Positions 9,074 through 21,831 of a DNA stretch of 64,000 nucleotides are shown here, piece by piece. The stretch spans positions 1 through 64,000 of the forward strand of contig CALMXZ010000009.1 of NCBI GenBank assembly GCA_937873495.1. The letters are read 5' to 3'. The notes below the pieces were generated by a model. The model saw only the letters and a list, made by a program, of their open reading frames with translations, made no database searches and had not been told where the DNA came from. Position 1 is the first letter of the stretch, and each line of letters starts with the position of its first letter. Both the position numbers and the translations under genes were made by a program. The stretch is from an uncultured Trueperaceae bacterium (lineage in GTDB: Bacteria; Deinococcota; Deinococci; Deinococcales; Trueperaceae).

Positions 9074-10390
9074 ATGCTGAAGGCCTTCCGCAATGCTCTG
9101 GTCATCCCGGACTTGCGGGCCAAGCTGCTCGTCACCATAGGCCTGTTGGCCGCTTACCGCCTGATGGTCCACATCCCGACCCCGGGCGTTGACGTCCAGC
9201 AGCTCAAGGCCGGCGCCCTCGGTGGCGGCGTCTTCTCCCTGCTCAACTTCATCTCGGGCGGCAACTTCGAGGTCTTCTCGATCGCGGCGCTCGGCGTGAT
9301 CCCCTACATCACCGCGAGCATCATCATCCAGCTCCTGCAGAGCACCTACCCGCCCCTCGAGAAGCTCTCCAAGGAGGGCGAGGAGGGCCGGCGCAAGATC
9401 ACGCAGTACACGCGCCTCGGGGCCACGGCGCTCGGCGCCATCCAGGCGCTGTTCCTCGCGATCGCCCTGATCGGGCCGTCCGGCGCGCTCAAGGTCGGCT
9501 GGAGCAACGGGCCGTTCTTCTGGTTCGTCGTCCTCGTGACGCAGGTGGCCGGCATCACCGTCGTCATGTGGCTCGGCGAGAAGATCACCGAGTACGGGAT
9601 CGGCAACGGCATCTCGCTCATCATCTATGCCGGCATCGTGGCGGCCTTCCCCGGCGCCCTCGGCCAGCAGTTCGCGCTCATAGGCGCGGGCGAGGCCAAC
9701 GTCTTCGGCCTGCTCTTCTACGTCGTGCTCCTCGTGGTGGCCATCGCCGGCATGGTGCTCGTGCAGCAGGCCGAGCGGCGCATCCCTGTCCAGTACGCCC
9801 GCAAGGTCGTCGGGCGCAAGGTCATGGGCGGCCAGACGACGTACATCCCGCTGAGGCTCAACGCGGCCGGCGTCATCCCGATCATCTTCGCCGTGGCCAT
9901 CCTCGTGCTGCCGCAGACGATCCTCGGGGCCTTCCCCGAGATCGCCTGGATGCAGTCGCTCGCCGGCTGGTTCAACCCGAGCCAGTGGCAGGGGCTGCTC
10001 GTCAGCACGCTGCTGATCGTCGGGTTCACGTACTTCTACACCCAGATCTCCTTCGACCCGAGGCGCATCAGCGAGAACCTCCGCGAGTACGGCGGCTTCG
10101 TCCCTGGCGTGCGCCCCGGTCAGCAGACGACCGAGCACCTGACCCGCATCACCAACCGCATCACCCTCTGGGGTGCGCTGTTCCTCGGCCTCGTCAACGC
10201 GTTGCCGCAGGCCTTCTCCTGGCTCACGGGCCAGCAGCAGCTCTCGTTCGTCTTCTCCGGCACCGGCCTCCTCATCATGGTCGGCGTCGCCCTCGACACC
10301 TTGCGACAGCTCGAATCGCAGCTCATGATGCGCCACTACGAAGGCTTCGTGGCCAAGGGTCGCATCCGGGGCCGCGGGAGGCGCTTCTAG
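9074..10390 (+). CDS. secY: Protein translocase subunit SecY
   Basis: A 438-residue SecY, the pore of the SecYEG translocon in the inner membrane. Ten hydrophobic segments can be traced. ITEYGIGNGISLIIYAGIV (TM4-5 region), the cytoplasmic loop ending IPVQYARKVVG, and the C-terminal LRQLESQLMMRHYEGF are hallmarks. ATG lies 2 nt after the rplO stop. It sits between rplO and adk as in most bacteria. Confidence 0.97.
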   Translation: MLKAFRNALVIPDLRAKLLVTIGLLAAYRLMVHIPTPGVDVQQLKAGALGGGVFSLLNFISGGNFEVFSIAALGVIPYITASIIIQLLQSTYPPLEKLSKEGEEGRRKITQYTRLGATALGAIQALFLAIALIGPSGALKVGWSNGPFFWFVVLVTQVAGITVVMWLGEKITEYGIGNGISLIIYAGIVAAFPGALGQQFALIGAGEANVFGLLFYVVLLVVAIAGMVLVQQAERRIPVQYARKVVGRKVMGGQTTYIPLRLNAAGVIPIIFAVAILVLPQTILGAFPEIAWMQSLAGWFNPSQWQGLLVSTLLIVGFTYFYTQISFDPRRISENLREYGGFVPGVRPGQQTTEHLTRITNRITLWGALFLGLVNALPQAFSWLTGQQQLSFVFSGTGLLIMVGVALDTLRQLESQLMMRHYEGFVAKGRIRGRGRRF

Positions 10391-10978
10391 GTGACTGACC
10401 AAGGCCACGAGGTCGTGCTGCTCATGGGCCCTCCTGGGGCGGGGAAGGGGACGCAAGCCAACCTTCTCGCCTCGGAGCGCGCCCTCGAGCAGCTCTCGAC
10501 CGGGGCCATGCTCCGCGCTCACGTGCAGGGCGACACGGAACTCGGCCGGCGCGCCAAGGTCATCATGGACTCCGGCGCCCTCGTCTCCGACGACATCATC
10601 ATCGGCATGGTGAAGGCCGAGCTCGACCGCATGCGGCCCATCCGGGTCCTGCTCGACGGCTTCCCGCGCACCACCGTGCAGGCGGAGGCCCTCGATGGGC
10701 TGCTCGCCAGCTACGGCACGGGCATCGACTCCGTCATCGAACTGGTCGTCCCCGAGTCCGAGCTCGTCAGGCGCCTCCTCGGCCGCGCGGCGGCCGAAGG
10801 CCGTTCCGACGACAACGAGGGCACCATCCGCACGCGCATGCGCGTGTACCTCGACCAGACGCGGCCGCTGCTCGACTACTACGACGCGCAGGGCAAGCTC
10901 AGGAGCGTCGACGGCATCGGAACGACCGGCGAGGTCTTCGACCGCGTCGTCGATGCTCTCGGAGCGGAGCGCGCATGA
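10391..10978 (+). CDS. adk: Adenylate kinase
   Basis: A 195-residue adenylate kinase (ATP + AMP to 2 ADP). The P-loop GPPGAGKGT is at about residues 13-21, the AMP-binding LSTGAMLRA follows, and LLDGFPRT (about 79-86) is the third motif. The LID is short and lacks the zinc cysteines, so this is the short-lid form. GTG start directly follows the secY stop. The 3' end overlaps map (ATGA). Confidence 0.96.
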   Translation: MTDQGHEVVLLMGPPGAGKGTQANLLASERALEQLSTGAMLRAHVQGDTELGRRAKVIMDSGALVSDDIIIGMVKAELDRMRPIRVLLDGFPRTTVQAEALDGLLASYGTGIDSVIELVVPESELVRRLLGRAAAEGRSDDNEGTIRTRMRVYLDQTRPLLDYYDAQGKLRSVDGIGTTGEVFDRVVDALGAERA

Positions 10979-11769
10979 TCGTCAAGCGCCGCAGCGAGCT
11001 CGAGGTCATGGCCGAAGCCGCGGTGATCAACCGCGAGGCCCTCGAGGTCGTCGAGCGTGCCGTGGCGCCTGGCGTCACGACGCGCGAGTTGAACGCGCTT
11101 GCTGAAGATGCTATCCTCTCGCGCGGTGGTAAGCCGGCTTTCAAGGGTTACAACGGCTTCCCCGCCACGATCTGCGCCAGCCCCAACGAGGTCGTCGTCC
11201 ATGGGTTCCCGGACGACCGGCCGTTGGCGGAGGGCGATATAATCTCGATCGACATCGGGACGTTCTATCGCGGTTACGCGGCCGACATGGCTCGCACCTA
11301 CCCCGTTGGTAACGTCTCGGTCGATGCCGAACGGCTCCTCGATGTCACCCAGCGGTCTCTGACCGCCGGCATCGAGCGGGCCCAAGCAGGCGGCCGACTA
11401 GGCGACGTATCCGCGGCCATTCAGGACGTCGTCGAAGCGGCAGGTTTCTGGGTAGTTCGGGAGTTCGTGGGTCACGGCATCGGCCGCGACTTCCACGAAG
11501 GCCCCGAGGTGCCCAACTTCGGTCGTGCCGGTACCGGACCTGTTCTCCGTCCCGGCCTCGTCCTAGCGATAGAGCCCATGGTGGCTCAGCGGCGCGCACG
11601 CGTCGTCATCGCGGACGACGGCTGGACGGCCTCCACCGAGAACAGGTGCCTCGCGGCACATTTCGAGCACACCGTAGCCATCACGGAAGATGGTCCTTGG
11701 GTGCTTACGGCAAGCGGCAGTGGGACGACGATCATGCCCACCGCCAGGGGAGGTGTGCATGGCGCGTAA
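10975..11769 (+). CDS. map: Methionine aminopeptidase, type I
   Basis: A 264-residue type I MetAP that removes N-terminal Met from nascent proteins. The five metal ligands can be placed as Asp in [10 protein letters not shown], Asp in AADMARTYP, His in [12 protein letters not shown], Glu in LAIEPM and Glu in AHFEHTVA. The catalytic-site His lies in VVVHGFPDD. There is no N-terminal SH3 or zinc extension. The last 11 nt overlap infA. Confidence 0.96.
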   Translation: MIVKRRSELEVMAEAAVINREALEVVERAVAPGVTTRELNALAEDAILSRGGKPAFKGYNGFPATICASPNEVVVHGFPDDRPLAEGDIISIDIGTFYRGYAADMARTYPVGNVSVDAERLLDVTQRSLTAGIERAQAGGRLGDVSAAIQDVVEAAGFWVVREFVGHGIGRDFHEGPEVPNFGRAGTGPVLRPGLVLAIEPMVAQRRARVVIADDGWTASTENRCLAAHFEHTVAITEDGPWVLTASGSGTTIMPTARGGVHGA

Positions 11770-12028
11770 GAGTTCGGGTCCGCCCAGAAGGCCACGCGTT
11801 GAACGTCAGGAAGAGACGACGCAAGACACTATCCGCACCGAAGGCGTGGTACTTGAAGCGCGCCCCAACACGACCTTCTTGGTCCAGTTGGACGCAGGGC
11901 CCGAGATCCTTGCCCACGTTGGTGGCAAGATGCGCCGTCACTACATCCGCATCCTTCCCGGCGATCGCGTCGTGTTGGAGATCAGCACCTACGACCCTGA
12001 GAAGGGTCGCATCGTCTACCGCAAGTAG
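11759..12028 (+). CDS. infA: Translation initiation factor IF-1
   Basis: An 89-residue IF-1 (E. coli has 72). The OB fold runs from about residue 24, with [32 protein letters not shown] and a KGRIVYRK end. The first 22 residues are a basic, Ser/Pro/Arg-rich extension; similar short extensions occur in Deinococcus IF-1 as I recall them. IF-1 blocks the A site during initiation. It overlaps map by 11 nt. Confidence 0.95.
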   Translation: MARKSSGPPRRPRVERQEETTQDTIRTEGVVLEARPNTTFLVQLDAGPEILAHVGGKMRRHYIRILPGDRVVLEISTYDPEKGRIVYRK

Positions 12029-12040
12029 GAGAGTTGGAGC

Positions 12041-12157
12041 ATGAAAGTCAGGGCTTCAGTGAAACCAATGTGTGACAAGTGCAAGGTGATCCGTCGGCAC
12101 GGCCGGGTCTATGTCATCTGCCCGAGCAACCCGACGCACAAGCAAAGGCAGGGCTGA
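12041..12157 (+). CDS. rpmJ: 50S ribosomal protein L36, zinc-binding
   Basis: A 38-residue L36. [20 protein letters not shown] is the family start. Zinc ligands are Cys11, Cys14, Cys27 and His33, the C+ form. ATG at 12041 is preceded by AGGAGAGTTGGAGC. The stop is 2 nt before the rpsM GTG. Confidence 0.95.
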   Translation: MKVRASVKPMCDKCKVIRRHGRVYVICPSNPTHKQRQG

Positions 12158-12159
12158 GA

Positions 12160-12540
12160 GTGGCGCGTATCGCGGGCGTAGACCTGCCTAGGGACAAGCG
12201 CATCGAAGCCGCCCTCCCGTACATCTACGGCATCGGCTGGAGCCGCTCCGTAGAGATCCTCACCAAGGCCGAAGTCGACCCGAGCACGCGCGTCAAGGAC
12301 CTCACCGAGACCGAGGTCAGCCGCCTGCGCGAGATCGTCGACCGCGACTATAAGGTCGAGGGCGACCTGCGCCGCGAGGTGCAGCTGAACATCAAGCGTC
12401 TCATGGACATCGGCTGCTACCGCGGGCTCAGGCACCGCCGCGGCCTGCCCGTCCGTGGGCAGTCGACGAAGACCAACGCGCGTACCCGCAAGGGCCCGCG
12501 TCGCACCGTGGCCGGCAAGAAGAAGGCCCCGAAGAAGTAA
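12160..12540 (+). CDS. rpsM: 30S ribosomal protein S13
   Basis: A 126-residue S13 of the 30S head that bridges to L5. The GTG start gives [34 protein letters not shown] is the helix-hairpin region, and the C-terminal [20 protein letters not shown] contacts P-site tRNA. It ends in a Lys-rich tail. Confidence 0.96.
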   Translation: MARIAGVDLPRDKRIEAALPYIYGIGWSRSVEILTKAEVDPSTRVKDLTETEVSRLREIVDRDYKVEGDLRREVQLNIKRLMDIGCYRGLRHRRGLPVRGQSTKTNARTRKGPRRTVAGKKKAPKK

Positions 12541-12554
12541 GGACGCGCTGACTA

Positions 12555-12947
12555 ATGGCCAAGCCGACTACCAAGAACACCAAGAAGCGAGTCAAGCGCT
12601 CCATCTCGGAGGGCAAGGCGTTCATCCACGCTTCCTACAACAACACCATCGTGACCATCACGGACATGGACGGCAACACCGTGGCGTGGTCCTCCTCGGG
12701 CTCCATCGGCTACAAGGGCTCGAAGAAGGGCACGCCGTACGCCGCCCAGCTCGCCGCTGCCGACGCGACCCGCAAGGCCCAGAACATGGGCGTCTCGCAG
12801 GTCGACATCGTCATCCGCGGTACGGGCTCCGGCCGTGAACAGGCCATCCGCTCCATCCAGGCCACGGGCGTGAACGTCCGCACCATCATCGACGACACCC
12901 CCACCCCCCACAACGGCTGCCGCCCGCGCAAGCGGAAGCGCCCCTGA
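12555..12947 (+). CDS. rpsK: 30S ribosomal protein S11
   Basis: A 130-residue S11 of the 30S platform. [19 protein letters not shown], the [19 protein letters not shown] segment and the C-terminal [18 protein letters not shown] are family signatures. ATG follows 14 nt after rpsM. A 39-nt spacer with a GC hairpin separates it from rpsD. Confidence 0.97.
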   Translation: MAKPTTKNTKKRVKRSISEGKAFIHASYNNTIVTITDMDGNTVAWSSSGSIGYKGSKKGTPYAAQLAAADATRKAQNMGVSQVDIVIRGTGSGREQAIRSIQATGVNVRTIIDDTPTPHNGCRPRKRKRP

Positions 12948-12949
12948 GT

Positions 12950-12979
12950 CTAGGGCGCGGCCCCGTGCTGGGGGCCTAG
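12950..12979 (+). promoter_or_regulatory. Hairpin just upstream of rpsD
   Basis: GGCCCC (12959-12964) pairs with GGGGCC (12971-12976), and flanking CTAGG (12950-12954) can extend to CCTAG (12975-12979). The 3' arm runs into the rpsD Shine-Dalgarno (TAGGAG). S4 represses its own operon in several bacteria, so an S4-responsive element is possible, but this is inference from position only. Confidence 0.35.
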
Positions 12980-12986
12980 GAGAAAC

Positions 12987-13604
12987 ATGGGTCGATACAG
13001 AGGACCGATAGTCAAGATCTGCAGGCGCGAAGGCGCCAACCTGGTGGAGACGCCGAAGGTTCAGCGCTACATGGAGAAGCACCCGTACCCGCCGGGCCAG
13101 CACGGCCAGCGCCGTCGCCGCAAGCCGAGCGACTACGGGGTTCGTCTGCGCGAGAAGCAGAAGCTGCGCTTCTACTACAACATGAGCGAGCGGCAGTTCC
13201 ACAACCTCTTCGAGGAGGCCAACCGGGCCGAGGGCTCGACGGGCACCGTCTTCCTCCAGCTCCTCGAGTCGCGCCTCGACAACGTGGTCTACCGCCTCGG
13301 CATCGCTTACACGCGGCGTCAGGCGCGCCAGTTCGTCGCTCACGGCCACATCCTCGTGAACGGCAAGCGCGTCGACGTGCCGTCCTACAGCGTGCGCCCC
13401 GGCGACACCATCGAGGTCTCCGCCAAGGCGCGGAAGAACGGCGTCATTCAGGCCAACATCGAGGACCGCAAGCGGGGCAAGCTGAACCCCTGGCTGGAGT
13501 TCGACTCGGAGACCATGAAGGGTCGCTTCCTGCACCGCCCTTCGCGCGAGGACATCATGGTCCCGGTCAACGAACTCCAGGTCATCGAGTACTACTCGCG
13601 CTGA
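12987..13604 (+). CDS. rpsD: 30S ribosomal protein S4, zinc-free form
   Basis: A 205-residue S4, a primary 16S binder. It starts [20 protein letters not shown]; the S4 RNA-binding domain is [20 protein letters not shown] (about 92-111) with [20 protein letters not shown]. Only one N-terminal cysteine (Cys12) remains of the four that bind zinc in Thermus S4, so no zinc knuckle is possible. The lost-cysteine layout resembles Deinococcus S4 as I recall it. Confidence 0.96.
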   Translation: MGRYRGPIVKICRREGANLVETPKVQRYMEKHPYPPGQHGQRRRRKPSDYGVRLREKQKLRFYYNMSERQFHNLFEEANRAEGSTGTVFLQLLESRLDNVVYRLGIAYTRRQARQFVAHGHILVNGKRVDVPSYSVRPGDTIEVSAKARKNGVIQANIEDRKRGKLNPWLEFDSETMKGRFLHRPSREDIMVPVNELQVIEYYSR

Positions 13605-13645
13605 GCGGCGAGCGCACCAACTAAGTCGCTACCGAGGAGGTACCG

Positions 13646-14584
13646 GTGCACATCATCCCAGAGTTCAAAGCCAAGGTCTCGGGCAGCTATGGCGAGTTCG
13701 TCGTCGAGCCGCTACCGCGCGGCTACGGCGTCACGCTCGGCAACCCGCTCAGGCGCATCCTGTTGTCCTCCGTGCCCGGCACGGCGGTCACGAGCGTCTA
13801 CATCGAGGACGTCCTGCACGAGTTCTCGACCATCGACGGGGTCAAGGAGGATGTCATGCAGATCATCCTCAACCTCAAGGACCTGGTCGTGAAGATGCAC
13901 GACGAGGACCCCGTCACGCTCACGTTGCGCGCCGACCAGCCCGGTCAGGTCACGGCCGCCATGTTCGACGTGCCCTCCACGGCCGAGGTCGTGAACCCCG
14001 ACCTGCACATCGCCACCCTCTCGAAGGGGGGCAGGCTCGTCATGGAGGTGCGTGTCGAGCGCGGCGTCGGTTACGTGCCGGCCGAGGTGCATGGCACCAA
14101 GGACCGCATCAACTCGATCCCGGTCGACGCCATCTACACGCCGGTGCGGCGCGTGGCCTACCGCGTCGAGGACACCCGCGTCGGTCAGAAGACCGACCTC
14201 GACCGCCTCACCCTGCGCGTCTGGACGGACGGCAGCGTCGACCCGCGCGACGCGCTCGACGTCGCGGTCGAGACGCTGCGCGGTCAGCTCAACGTGTTCA
14301 GCGGCGACGGCGGCCTCGAGGAAGAGCCGGCCCCCGTCCTCGTCATCCCCAACGGCAAGGTCGAGGAGCCGAGCGCTCCGGTCGAGGAGGTCACGCTCAG
14401 CTTGGAGAGCCTCGATCTCTCCAGCCGGGTCCTGCACTCGTTGCAAGAAGAGGGGATCGACTCCGTCAACGCCCTGCTCGCGCTCTCCGAGCGCGACCTG
14501 AAGAAGGTCGGTGGCGTCGGCGAGAAGTCGCTGGAAGAGATCAAGGAGCGCCTCGCGGCGCGCGGATACAACCTAAAGGAGTGA
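13646..14584 (+). CDS. rpoA: DNA-directed RNA polymerase subunit alpha
   Basis: A 312-residue alpha subunit. The N-terminal assembly domain has PLPRGYGVTLGNPLRRILLSS (about 22-42) and VKEDVMQIILNLKDL; the C-terminal domain (from about 245) has LDLSSRVLHSLQEEGIDSVN and EKSLEEIKERLAARG for UP-element and activator contact. The GTG start at 13646 follows GAGGAGG at 13634-13640. Confidence 0.97.
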   Translation: MHIIPEFKAKVSGSYGEFVVEPLPRGYGVTLGNPLRRILLSSVPGTAVTSVYIEDVLHEFSTIDGVKEDVMQIILNLKDLVVKMHDEDPVTLTLRADQPGQVTAAMFDVPSTAEVVNPDLHIATLSKGGRLVMEVRVERGVGYVPAEVHGTKDRINSIPVDAIYTPVRRVAYRVEDTRVGQKTDLDRLTLRVWTDGSVDPRDALDVAVETLRGQLNVFSGDGGLEEEPAPVLVIPNGKVEEPSAPVEEVTLSLESLDLSSRVLHSLQEEGIDSVNALLALSERDLKKVGGVGEKSLEEIKERLAARGYNLKE

Positions 14585-14589
14585 CGTAG

Positions 14590-14946
14590 ATGCGCCATAT
14601 GATGCGCGGCCGCAAGTTGAGCCGCTCCAGCAGCCACCGTTCCGCCTTGGCCCGCAGCCAGGCGACGGCGCTGCTGCGGCACGGCCGGATCAAGACCACG
14701 CTGCCGAAGGCCAAGAGCCTCCAGCCGTTCGTGGAGAAGCTCATCACGACCGCGCGCGGCGGCGACCTGCACGCCCGCCGGCTCGTGGCACGCGAGATCC
14801 ACGATCTCGACGTCCAACGCAAGCTCATGCAGGAGATCGCCCCCCGCTACGCGCAGCGCGCCGGCGGCTACACCCGCATCTACCGCCTCACCACCAGGCG
14901 CGGCGACGGTGTGCAAGAAGCGTTCATCGAGCTCATCAACGACTGA
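14590..14946 (+). CDS. rplQ: 50S ribosomal protein L17
   Basis: A 118-residue L17, near the tunnel exit. [20 protein letters not shown] and [20 protein letters not shown] are characteristic; it ends [18 protein letters not shown] then AFIELIND. Last gene of the ribosomal operon. Confidence 0.97.
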   Translation: MRHMMRGRKLSRSSSHRSALARSQATALLRHGRIKTTLPKAKSLQPFVEKLITTARGGDLHARRLVAREIHDLDVQRKLMQEIAPRYAQRAGGYTRIYRLTTRRGDGVQEAFIELIND

Positions 14947-14969
14947 CGCGCTCCTGCGCTAGGCAACGA

Positions 14970-15005
14970 CGCCCCCGGCATCGACGTGCCGGGGGCGCTG
15001 CTTTT
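14970..15005 (+). terminator. Rho-independent terminator of the ribosomal operon
   Basis: Perfect 11-bp stem CGCCCCCGGCA (14970-14980) with TGCCGGGGGCG (14987-14997), 6-nt loop, followed by CTGCTTTT. The T-run is on the + side only, so it should stop the rplQ transcript and not deoB. Confidence 0.9.
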
Positions 15006-15081
15006 GTTGGCCGCCGTGTCTGCGCGCCCGTCGTGGTGGCGCGCCTGCTGCGGCGGCGCGGCGGCCGTGTTGGCGCGGCGG

Positions 15082-16242
15082 CTAGCGGGCGAAGCTCGTG
15101 CCGACGCCCGCCCACGGCACCCCCAACAGGTCGGCCACGCTCGCGCCGACGTCGGCGAAGGTCTCGCGTGTGCCAAGGTCGCGCGCCGCGGCCCCCGGGC
15201 GGTAGTAGAGGAGCAGACCGTGCTCGCGCGTGTGGTCGGTCCCGTGCCACGTCGGGTCGTTGCCGTGGTCGCTCACGAACAGCAGGGCATCCTCCGGTCC
15301 GGTGGCCGCCAGCAGGTCAGGGATGCGCTCGTCGAGCTCGCGCAGGGCGGCGGCGTACCCGGCCGGGTCGCGGCGGTGGCCGTAGAGCGAATCGAACTCG
15401 ACCAGGTTCGTGAAGACGAGCCCGGCTGGACGCTCGCGCATCAGTTCCAGCGTCCGCTCGATGCCGATGGCGTTGGTGCCGGCCGCGACCTCGCGCGTGA
15501 AGCCGCGGTGGGCGTAGATGTCGGGGATCTTGCCGACCCCGATCACCTCGCGCCCGGCCGCCTTCAGCGAGTCGAGGACGTTGGGCGGCGGCGCGACCGA
15601 GTAGTCGTGGCGCTTGTCGCCAAGGCGTACGAACGCGCCCGGCTCACCCTTGAACGGCCGCGCTATCACGCGGGCGACGGCGTTGTCGCCCTGCAGGATG
15701 GCCCTGGCCTTCTCGCACCACTCGTACAGGGTCTCGAGCGGCACCACGTCGACGTGCGTGGCGACCTGGAAGACGCTGTCGGCGCTCGTGTAGACGATGG
15801 GGTGGCCTGTGCGCAGGTGCTCGGGGCCGAGCTCGTCGAGGATGGTCGTGCCCGAGGCGGGGTAGTTGCCAAGGTGACCGCGGCCGGTGGCGGCGTCGAA
15901 CGCGCGCATGACGGCGTCGGGGAAGCGCTCGAACGTGCGGAACGGATGCTCGACGATCGTACCCATGAACTCCCAATGCCCGGTCGTCGTGTCCTTGCCG
16001 ACCGAGAGCTCGGCCAGGCGGCCGTAGCTGGCCAGCGGCGAGGCCGAGCGTGGCAAGCCCCTGACACCATCGATGTTGGCGAGGCCGAGCTCCGCCAGGC
16101 GCGGCAGCGCGACGCCCGTAGCCGCGATCACGTGATCGAGAGTGTGGGAACCGGCGTCGTTCCGGCCGGCGGAGCCGAAGTCGGCCGCGTCCGGTAGGGC
16201 GCCGACGCCGACGGAGTCGAGTACGACTAACGTCACGGTCAT
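15082..16242 (-). CDS. deoB: Phosphopentomutase
   Basis: A 386-residue DeoB that interconverts ribose 1-phosphate and 5-phosphate (and the deoxy forms) in nucleoside salvage. It belongs to the alkaline phosphatase superfamily. Metal-site motifs are [14 protein letters not shown] (residues 6-19), [15 protein letters not shown] with the phospho-Thr, [20 protein letters not shown] and [19 protein letters not shown]. It is convergent with rplQ and divergent from the tilS-tadA fusion. The ATG lies 6 nt from a TATACT box, so the mRNA is probably leaderless. Confidence 0.95.
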   Translation of the reverse strand: MTVTLVVLDSVGVGALPDAADFGSAGRNDAGSHTLDHVIAATGVALPRLAELGLANIDGVRGLPRSASPLASYGRLAELSVGKDTTTGHWEFMGTIVEHPFRTFERFPDAVMRAFDAATGRGHLGNYPASGTTILDELGPEHLRTGHPIVYTSADSVFQVATHVDVVPLETLYEWCEKARAILQGDNAVARVIARPFKGEPGAFVRLGDKRHDYSVAPPPNVLDSLKAAGREVIGVGKIPDIYAHRGFTREVAAGTNAIGIERTLELMRERPAGLVFTNLVEFDSLYGHRRDPAGYAAALRELDERIPDLLAATGPEDALLFVSDHGNDPTWHGTDHTREHGLLLYYRPGAAARDLGTRETFADVGASVADLLGVPWAGVGTSFAR

Positions 16243-16248
16243 GGCGCG

Positions 16249-16254
16249 AGTATA
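16249..16254 (-). promoter_or_regulatory. -10 box of deoB, leaderless type
   Basis: On the minus strand TATACT is followed by exactly 6 nt and then the deoB ATG (16242). Transcription would begin at or next to the A of ATG, and no Shine-Dalgarno is present. The same grammar recurs at several starts in the window. Confidence 0.6.
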
Positions 16255-16298
16255 AGAGCCCGCCCATGCCTCCCGCGCCGCGCGCCGTGGCGCGTTAA

Positions 16299-18146
<1,848 letters not shown>

Positions 18147-18162
18147 ACGCGCGGGGTTAGGC

Positions 18163-18168
18163 TAGACT
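18163..18168 (+). promoter_or_regulatory. -10 box of lepA, leaderless type
   Basis: TAGACT followed by 6 nt and the lepA GTG at 18175, with no Shine-Dalgarno between. Confidence 0.6.
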
Positions 18169-18174
18169 ACCCGG

Positions 18175-19962
<1,788 letters not shown>

Positions 19963-19968
19963 GCGAGG

Positions 19969-21048
19969 GTGGACGGTGCCGGCGCCGCCCGCCCGGCCGA
20001 CGTGCGGCGCCGGCGTGGCGCGCCGCTCAAGCTGCGCACGCAGGTCGCCCTCGTCATCGCCCTGCTCTCGGCGCTGCCGAACGTCATCCTCATCGTCGCC
20101 GTGCTCCTCCCCGAATACCGGCGCGCGGGCGGCGCCTGGCTGGGCACCGGCACCCTGCCCATCCTCCTCTGGCTCGTGGCCATCGTGGCCCTCTCGGCGC
20201 TGGTGGGGTACTTCCTGTCCGGCCAGCTCCTCGCGCCCCTGCTCAAGACCGAGCGTGAGGTACAGGCGTTGCCGCGGACGGCCGAGCGCCTCGCGGCGGC
20301 CAGGCTGCCGCGCCGGCCGGACGACCCGCCGGAAGTCGCGGCGCTCAAGGGTTCGTTCAACGCGCTGCTCTCCCAGGTGGAGGTGCAGGAGGCGCGGCGC
20401 GACGCGTTCACGGCAGCCCTCATGCACGACCTCAAGACCCCGCTCATCGCGGCCAACAACCTCCTCGGCGTCGTCCGCGACGACGACTCGCTCGACCGGG
20501 CGAGTCGCGTCGAGCTCGTCGGGCGCCTCGGCCAGGAGATGGAGGCGCTCATCGACCTGGTCCAGAAGCTGGTCGACGCGCACCGCCTGGAGCGCTCGAG
20601 TGTGCCCCTGACGCGCCGGAGCGCGAGCCTGGCGGAGCTGGCCGGAACGGTCGTCGAGCGCCTGGCCCCGCTTCTCGCGGAGCGCGGCGTAAAGGCTTCC
20701 GTGAGGGGGGAGGGAACGGCCTTGATCGACGCCCGCGAGGCCGAGCGGGCGCTCTACAACCTCGTGAGCAACGCGGGGCGCTACGCGCGCTCCGAGGTCC
20801 GCCTCGAGGTCTTCAACAACATGGTGCGTGTCCAGGACGACGGTCCGGGACTGCCGGCGCCTCTCGAGCAGCTGGCGCAGCCTTTCGTCGGCCGCACCGT
20901 CGAGATCGCCGGCAAGGAGTACGCCGGCGGCACGGGCGGGCTCGGGCTCTTCATAGCGCGGCGCGTCCTGGAGGCCCACGGCGGTAGGCTCGTGTGCGAG
21001 GCGAGCGGCCCCAACGGGACCGTACTCCTCGCCTACTTCGGCCAGTGA
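19969..21048 (+). CDS. Sensor histidine kinase, two-TM type
   Basis: A 359-residue membrane kinase. Two hydrophobic segments lie at about residues 24-46 and 62-82 with only about 15 residues between them, so there is almost no extracellular sensor domain. A HAMP-like linker follows. The HisKA box is ALMHDLKTPLIAANN with His153. ATPase motifs are LYNLVSNAGRYA (N box), QDDGPGLPAP (G1) and GGTGGLGLFIARRV (G2). The next gene is a response regulator 26 nt downstream. The stimulus cannot be read; the small ectodomain suggests membrane or internal sensing. Confidence 0.9.
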   Translation: MDGAGAARPADVRRRRGAPLKLRTQVALVIALLSALPNVILIVAVLLPEYRRAGGAWLGTGTLPILLWLVAIVALSALVGYFLSGQLLAPLLKTEREVQALPRTAERLAAARLPRRPDDPPEVAALKGSFNALLSQVEVQEARRDAFTAALMHDLKTPLIAANNLLGVVRDDDSLDRASRVELVGRLGQEMEALIDLVQKLVDAHRLERSSVPLTRRSASLAELAGTVVERLAPLLAERGVKASVRGEGTALIDAREAERALYNLVSNAGRYARSEVRLEVFNNMVRVQDDGPGLPAPLEQLAQPFVGRTVEIAGKEYAGGTGGLGLFIARRVLEAHGGRLVCEASGPNGTVLLAYFGQ

Positions 21049-21074
21049 GGTTCGGACAGTGAGGGAGGCGCGGC

Positions 21075-21698
21075 ATGACGTCTGACGAACCGCGAGCGTC
21101 TACGGCACCGGTGAGGGTGCTGATCGCCGACGACCATCCGCTCTTCCGCATGGGGCTGTCGCTCGCGCTCAAGGCGGACGGCTTCGAGGTGGTGGCCGAG
21201 GCCGAGAACGGTAGGCAGGCCAGCGAGAGGGCGCGCCAGCTCGACATCGACGTCGTCCTCCTCGACGTCAGGATGCCCGAGCAGGACGGCATCGCGGCCT
21301 GTCGGGCGATAACGGCCGCTCCGGACGCGCCGGTCGTCGTCATGCTCACGACCTTCGAGGAGCCCGCCGTGATCGAGGCGGCCAGGTCGGCCGGCGCCCG
21401 CGCCTACCTGTCGAAGGAGACGAGCCCACGCGAGCTCGCGCGGATGCTCCGCAACATCCTCGCCGCTCCCGACCGCGACTGGCTTCCCGAGGTCGCGCTG
21501 CCGGAGCTGACCCCGCGCGAGTCTCAGGCGTTGGCGCTCATGGCGCGCGGCCTGAGCAACAAGGCGATCGCCGCGGAGCTCGGTATCAGCCCCGACACCG
21601 TCAAGGACTACCTCGAGAACGTCTACCGCAAGCTCGACGTGCGCGACCGCGTGAGCGCCGTTAGGCGCGCGGCCGAGCTCGGGCTGGTGGATCGGTGA
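21075..21698 (+). CDS. NarL/FixJ-family response regulator
   Basis: A 207-residue regulator. The receiver domain has the acidic pair in LIADDHPLF, the phospho-acceptor Asp64 in LLDVRMPEQDG, and the conserved Lys in YLSKETSP. The C-terminal LuxR-type HTH (about 142-207) is LTPRESQALALMARGLSNKA then ELGISPDTVKDYLENVYRKL. The partner is presumably the kinase just upstream, although NarL-type regulators more often pair with HisKA_3 kinases. ATG is preceded by a GAGGGAGG Shine-Dalgarno. Confidence 0.93.
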   Translation: MTSDEPRASTAPVRVLIADDHPLFRMGLSLALKADGFEVVAEAENGRQASERARQLDIDVVLLDVRMPEQDGIAACRAITAAPDAPVVVMLTTFEEPAVIEAARSAGARAYLSKETSPRELARMLRNILAAPDRDWLPEVALPELTPRESQALALMARGLSNKAIAAELGISPDTVKDYLENVYRKLDVRDRVSAVRRAAELGLVDR

Positions 21699-21737
21699 TG
21701 GTTCGCTGACAGGTCGCTGATCGCCCGGTGAGCCTCC

Positions 21738-21798
21738 TAGCCCAAGCCTCTCGTAGCCCAGCCTCATAGCCCAGCGCGGCTAGGCTTGAGCCCAGCTT
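21738..21798. repeat. Cluster of TAGCCCAGCCTC-like short repeats
   Basis: Four imperfect copies of TAGCCCAGC start at 21738, 21754, 21767 and 21788 (the last as GAGCCCAGC). The sequence recurs at the start of the next gene (21840). The cluster lies between the response regulator and the pilin cluster, just upstream of the latter's promoter, so it could be a regulator-binding array or a decayed tandem repeat. Confidence 0.5.
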
Positions 21799-21825
21799 AT
21801 GGCTCGTCAGGCGTGCTCGGGGGCA

Positions 21826-21831
21826 TAGCTT
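21826..21831 (+). promoter_or_regulatory. -10 box of the prepilin cluster, leaderless type
   Basis: TAGCTT is followed by 6 nt and the ATG at 21838. There is no Shine-Dalgarno between. Confidence 0.5.

Noticed and set aside
9068-10522. 484-codon open frame on the minus strand
   Set aside because: Shadow of secY; Glu/Arg/His-rich translation with no membrane or domain pattern.
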